A DNA stretch of 64,000 nt, from positions 62,001 through 126,000 of the forward strand of contig NZ_BMKR01000002.1 in NCBI RefSeq assembly GCF_014644435.1, written 5' to 3'. Positions within the stretch are counted from its first letter, which is position 1. The number at the start of each line of letters is the position of its first letter. Of this stretch, positions 61,838-64,000 are shown piece by piece. The notes beneath the pieces are model-generated. The model saw only the letters and a program-made list of their open reading frames with translations, was not told where the DNA came from and made no database searches. This DNA is from Paenibacillus albidus (GTDB taxonomy: Bacteria; Bacillota; Bacilli; Paenibacillales; Paenibacillaceae). The translations under genes and the position numbers were made by a program.

Positions 61838-62617
61838 TCAACTTTCCCGTTTTCTGTAGACCAGAACAATTACCGCGTAGGACAACAATGCGATGATACA
61901 TATAGTTACCGCCACCACTGGCAGCGGCAGGATATATGGCGATATGATGGAATAAAATGAATCCTCCGGGGTTACAAAAAAGTTCATCTGCCAGCGATAG
62001 ATAATCGGAGCAGGCAATATATTTCCTAATAATCTCATCACTGGGGAAGTGGATGTCATTCCTAACATCGTCATGCCGAAATTAAAAATAGCATAAAAAA
62101 CCACAACCAAAATCGAGAACACATAAGATCGATTGAAGTAGACGATTGCAATGATCACAGGGAGCGTCCCGGCAGTTAACAGCAGACCCGTGAGTGCGCT
62201 GATTCCCAATTTGATAAATATATCGTTGATCCCCCCCACCAGTAATCCGCTGACCATCGAAGAGCCTACAGAAGCCATTGAGAAAATAAATCCGAAAATG
62301 AACAATACAATAAGTTTAGCAGTTGCTATCCGGGCAGAAGAGACGGGAATCGTCCGCAGATTCTTAAGCGTGTCGTTATCCCGCTCCATGAAAAATAACA
62401 TGGCCGCAACGATTCCTATAATTACAGGAAGCATTAACGGTGCGCCATAAGTAATAATCAGTCCAAACAACCCGTCATAGGCGCCGATGCTGCCCAGACT
62501 TCCTTTCAGAACCAGCAGGGTAAACGGGATGGGGAACAGACACGCTGCCAGGATGACGAATAAAATAAACTTTTTACGCTTCAGCTTTAAAAATTCACAG
62601 CGAACGAGACTAAGCAA
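61838..62617 (-). CDS. ABC-2 type permease (Bcr/lantibiotic-immunity type)
   Basis: About 259 residues with six predicted helices. It repeats the pattern SLVRCEFLKLKRKKFILFVI and ERDNDTLKNLRTIPVSSARI seen in its partner. A TTG at 62617, eight bases after GGAGG and overlapping the ATPase stop, is proposed as start; a GTG at 62626 is possible. The longer frame to 62668 runs inside the ATPase gene. It pairs with the downstream permease as a heterodimeric channel. Confidence 0.83.
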   Translation of the reverse strand: MLSLVRCEFLKLKRKKFILFVILAACLFPIPFTLLVLKGSLGSIGAYDGLFGLIITYGAPLMLPVIIGIVAAMLFFMERDNDTLKNLRTIPVSSARIATAKLIVLFIFGFIFSMASVGSSMVSGLLVGGINDIFIKLGISALTGLLLTAGTLPVIIAIVYFNRSYVFSILVVVFYAIFNFGMTMLGMTSTSPVMRLLGNILPAPIIYRWQMNFFVTPEDSFYSIISPYILPLPVVAVTICIIALLSYAVIVLVYRKRES

Positions 62618-63533
62618 TCCCGGCACCTCCAGTGACCTTTTTAAAGTAATCCTCCAGCGTATCTTCACAGCTGTGGACTTCGGTCAACTCCAGACCTTGT
62701 TCCATAATAGATCGTGTTATCGCGGCCAGCGGCAGGTCGACATCGTACAGGCGAAGACTATGGTTATTTTCAATCTGGAAATTTCTTGTATGGAAGTTCC
62801 GCTCCAGCAGCCAGGCAACCTCTGCCGTATCGGATACCATGAAATGGACATATTTGCTGTTTTTCCGTTTCAGATCTTCCAGACTTCCCTCCTCCAGCAG
62901 TACGCCATGGTCGATAATCCCGATGTCATCCGCCAATAAGGCGATTTCAGATAAGATATGACTGGAGAGCAGCACTGTCTTTCCTCTGGCATCGCACAGA
63001 TCACGGATAAAGGAACGGACTTCGGCAATGCCGATCGGATCAAGTCCGTTGATCGGCTCGTCCAAGATCAGCAATTCCGGATCGTGCATGACAGCCAGGG
63101 CAATGGCCAGCCGCTGCTTCATTCCGAGTGAATATTTGGCGAACAGCTTCTTGTCCCGATAGGGCAGTCCCATAAGCTCCAGCGTTGTTTTCATGGCGCT
63201 CCGGTTTGGGATTCCGCGCAGTTCCGCAAAAATCCTCAGATTCTCTGTCCCTGTCAAATTCGGATAAAAACCGGGCGACTCCACCATGCTGCCGATGCGC
63301 GGCAAAATCTCCCTGGCATGGGTATGGATATTCTTGCCGAAAATAAATACCTCCCCATTTGTTGGCTGGACCAGATTCAGCAGCATTTTCATCGTGGTTG
63401 TTTTGCCCGCCCCATTCCGGCCCAGCAGCCCGTAAATTCGCCCCTTCTTCACATGAAGATTCAGATTGGCAACACTTTTCTGTTCACCATATTGTTTGGT
63501 CAAATTATTCGTTTCAATAATGAACTCGCTCAT
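62610..63533 (-). CDS. ABC transporter ATP-binding protein (BcrA/lantibiotic-immunity type)
   Basis: 307 residues. It has Walker A (LLGRNGAGKTTTMKML), the Q-loop MVESPGFYPNLTG, a signature variant YSLGMKQRLAIALAV, Walker B (LLILDEPINGLDP) and the switch His LLSSHILSE. The MVESPGFYPNLTGTENL segment marks the BcrA/NisF/MutF immunity group. ATG 63533 with AGGAGTTATCCG. About 85 residues after the ATPase core form the C-terminal extension of this group. First gene of its operon, with a histidine kinase gene upstream. Confidence 0.9.
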   Translation of the reverse strand: MSEFIIETNNLTKQYGEQKSVANLNLHVKKGRIYGLLGRNGAGKTTTMKMLLNLVQPTNGEVFIFGKNIHTHAREILPRIGSMVESPGFYPNLTGTENLRIFAELRGIPNRSAMKTTLELMGLPYRDKKLFAKYSLGMKQRLAIALAVMHDPELLILDEPINGLDPIGIAEVRSFIRDLCDARGKTVLLSSHILSEIALLADDIGIIDHGVLLEEGSLEDLKRKNSKYVHFMVSDTAEVAWLLERNFHTRNFQIENNHSLRLYDVDLPLAAITRSIMEQGLELTEVHSCEDTLEDYFKKVTGGAGIA

Positions 63534-63565
63534 CGGATAACTCCTCCTCATTCTGTATGTTCCTG

Positions 63566-63620
63566 ATTATAGCAACCCAACCTGAAGTCAACCTAGAGGC
63601 AACCTAGAGTTAACCTAGAG
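63566..63620 (-). promoter_or_regulatory. Promoter with four 11-bp-phased direct repeats
   Basis: AACCTAGAG occurs at 63590, 63601 and 63612, and AACCTGAAG at 63579: four copies, one every 11 bases, one helical turn apart. On the minus strand the unit is CTCTAGGTT. A TATAAT -10 (63571-63566) follows, but no good -35 stands at the right distance, as in promoters activated by an OmpR-family regulator. The ABC genes start 33 bases later. Confidence 0.7.
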
Positions 63621-63631
63621 TTCCAGAAACG

Positions 63632-63660
63632 GGAAACACCCCCTTCGTTTTGAAAGGGGG
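63632..63660 (-). terminator. Terminator of the histidine kinase gene
   Basis: On the minus strand CCCCCTT pairs with AAGGGGG around an eight-base loop and is followed by TGTTTCCCGTTT. It separates the kinase gene from the ABC operon. Confidence 0.65.
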
Positions 63661-63690
63661 CATCCGGAGTCTCAGGATTAGATTACAGGA

Positions 63691-64000
63691 TTAGATCAAT
63701 GGAAACTGGACAAAGAATTTGGTCTCCAGGTTCGGATCACTTTGCACAGCAATCGTTCCGCCCAATCTGGTGACCAGCTGCTGGACAATCGAAAGCCCTA
63801 ACCCGCTGCCTTTCCGGGCACGTGATTTATCACATTTGTAGAGACGCTCGAAAATATAAGGCAGATCCCGGCCGGCGATTCCCTTTCCATTATCGCCAAC
63901 CAGAAGCAGCATTTTGGAGTTCTGCTCCACGACACTGATGGTAATATGGGTAGCTTCACTGTGCATAAGCACATTTTGCACGAGATTATTAAGAATTCGG
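63691..64000 (-). CDS. Sensor histidine kinase, C-terminal part (cut by window edge)
   Basis: The frame is open to the right edge of the window, so about the last 103 residues are visible and the start lies outside. They are a HATPase_c domain: N box RILNNLVQNVLMHS, G1 box GDNGKGI, F box YIFERLYKCD and G2 box GSGLGLSIV. The DKSRARKGSGLGLSI form is typical of small Bacillales kinases that regulate antibiotic-resistance ABC transporters. Its response regulator is probably just outside the window and is the best candidate to bind the direct repeats at 63579-63620. Confidence 0.88.
   Translation of the reverse strand, partial: RILNNLVQNVLMHSEATHITISVVEQNSKMLLLVGDNGKGIAGRDLPYIFERLYKCDKSRARKGSGLGLSIVQQLVTRLGGTIAVQSDPNLETKFFVQFPLI

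Overview
The window looks like a chromosome segment of a Paenibacillus-type, spore-forming, low-to-mid-GC Gram-positive bacterium. Support comes from strong GGAGG-type ribosome binding sites, a T-box leader before tyrS, a Spo0M homologue, the lipid II flippase Amj, several LplB/LplC-type sugar importers and a complete opine-metallophore (cnt) locus of the kind known from Paenibacillus and Staphylococcus. No rRNA, tRNA or CRISPR array was seen.

Layout. 1-629 is an in-frame scar joining a serine-hydrolase start to the 3' half of a group II intron reverse transcriptase. 1000-6113 is a response regulator, histidine kinase, ABC ATPase and two-domain FtsX-type permease, closed by a terminator. 6200-8265 is a graveyard of mobile DNA: an internally deleted group II intron with an HNH-type maturase, and a Tn7-like tnsA-tnsB remnant beside a repeat-bearing candidate end. 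8578-12152 is a secreted GH87 alpha-1,3-glucanase gene cut in two by one extra base. 12349-14098 is tyrS with its T-box. 14159-22836 is an AraC-regulated importer with a BadF-type kinase, a GH4 phosphoglycosidase and NagZ, a possible PTS-free route for amino-sugar glycosides. 23201-33995 is mixed housekeeping and regulation: an FGGY kinase carrying an unexplained extra C-terminal domain, a P-loop kinase, an aldo/keto reductase, an MmyB-type regulator, a YARHG lipoprotein, GNAT, LysR, an ECF sigma factor with a DUF4179 partner, and a zinc metallopeptidase.

34742-43921 is the cnt operon in the order cntK-L-M-A-B-C-D-F-E, transcribed on the minus strand. A 21-bp palindrome matching the Zur-box form lies just downstream of its predicted promoter. 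It should make a D-His-based opine metallophore, export it by CntE and recover metal complexes through CntABCDF.

44145-48081 holds a DUF1349 protein, Spo0M, an unknown protein, a DUF817 membrane protein and Amj. 48525-60604 is an alpha-mannan utilisation locus. It has a secreted GH76 and a secreted GH27, both with carbohydrate-binding modules, two GH76 enzymes without signal peptides, an ABC importer, a cytoplasmic GH125 exo-mannosidase, and a GntR/LacI-hybrid regulator whose own promoter and the operon promoter share a 13-base element. With the GH87 glucanase this suggests a scavenger of fungal cell walls. 61070-64000 is a Bcr/lantibiotic-immunity type ABC transporter downstream of a histidine kinase that runs off the window. 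Four 11-bp-phased direct repeats upstream of its -10 box look like a response-regulator site.
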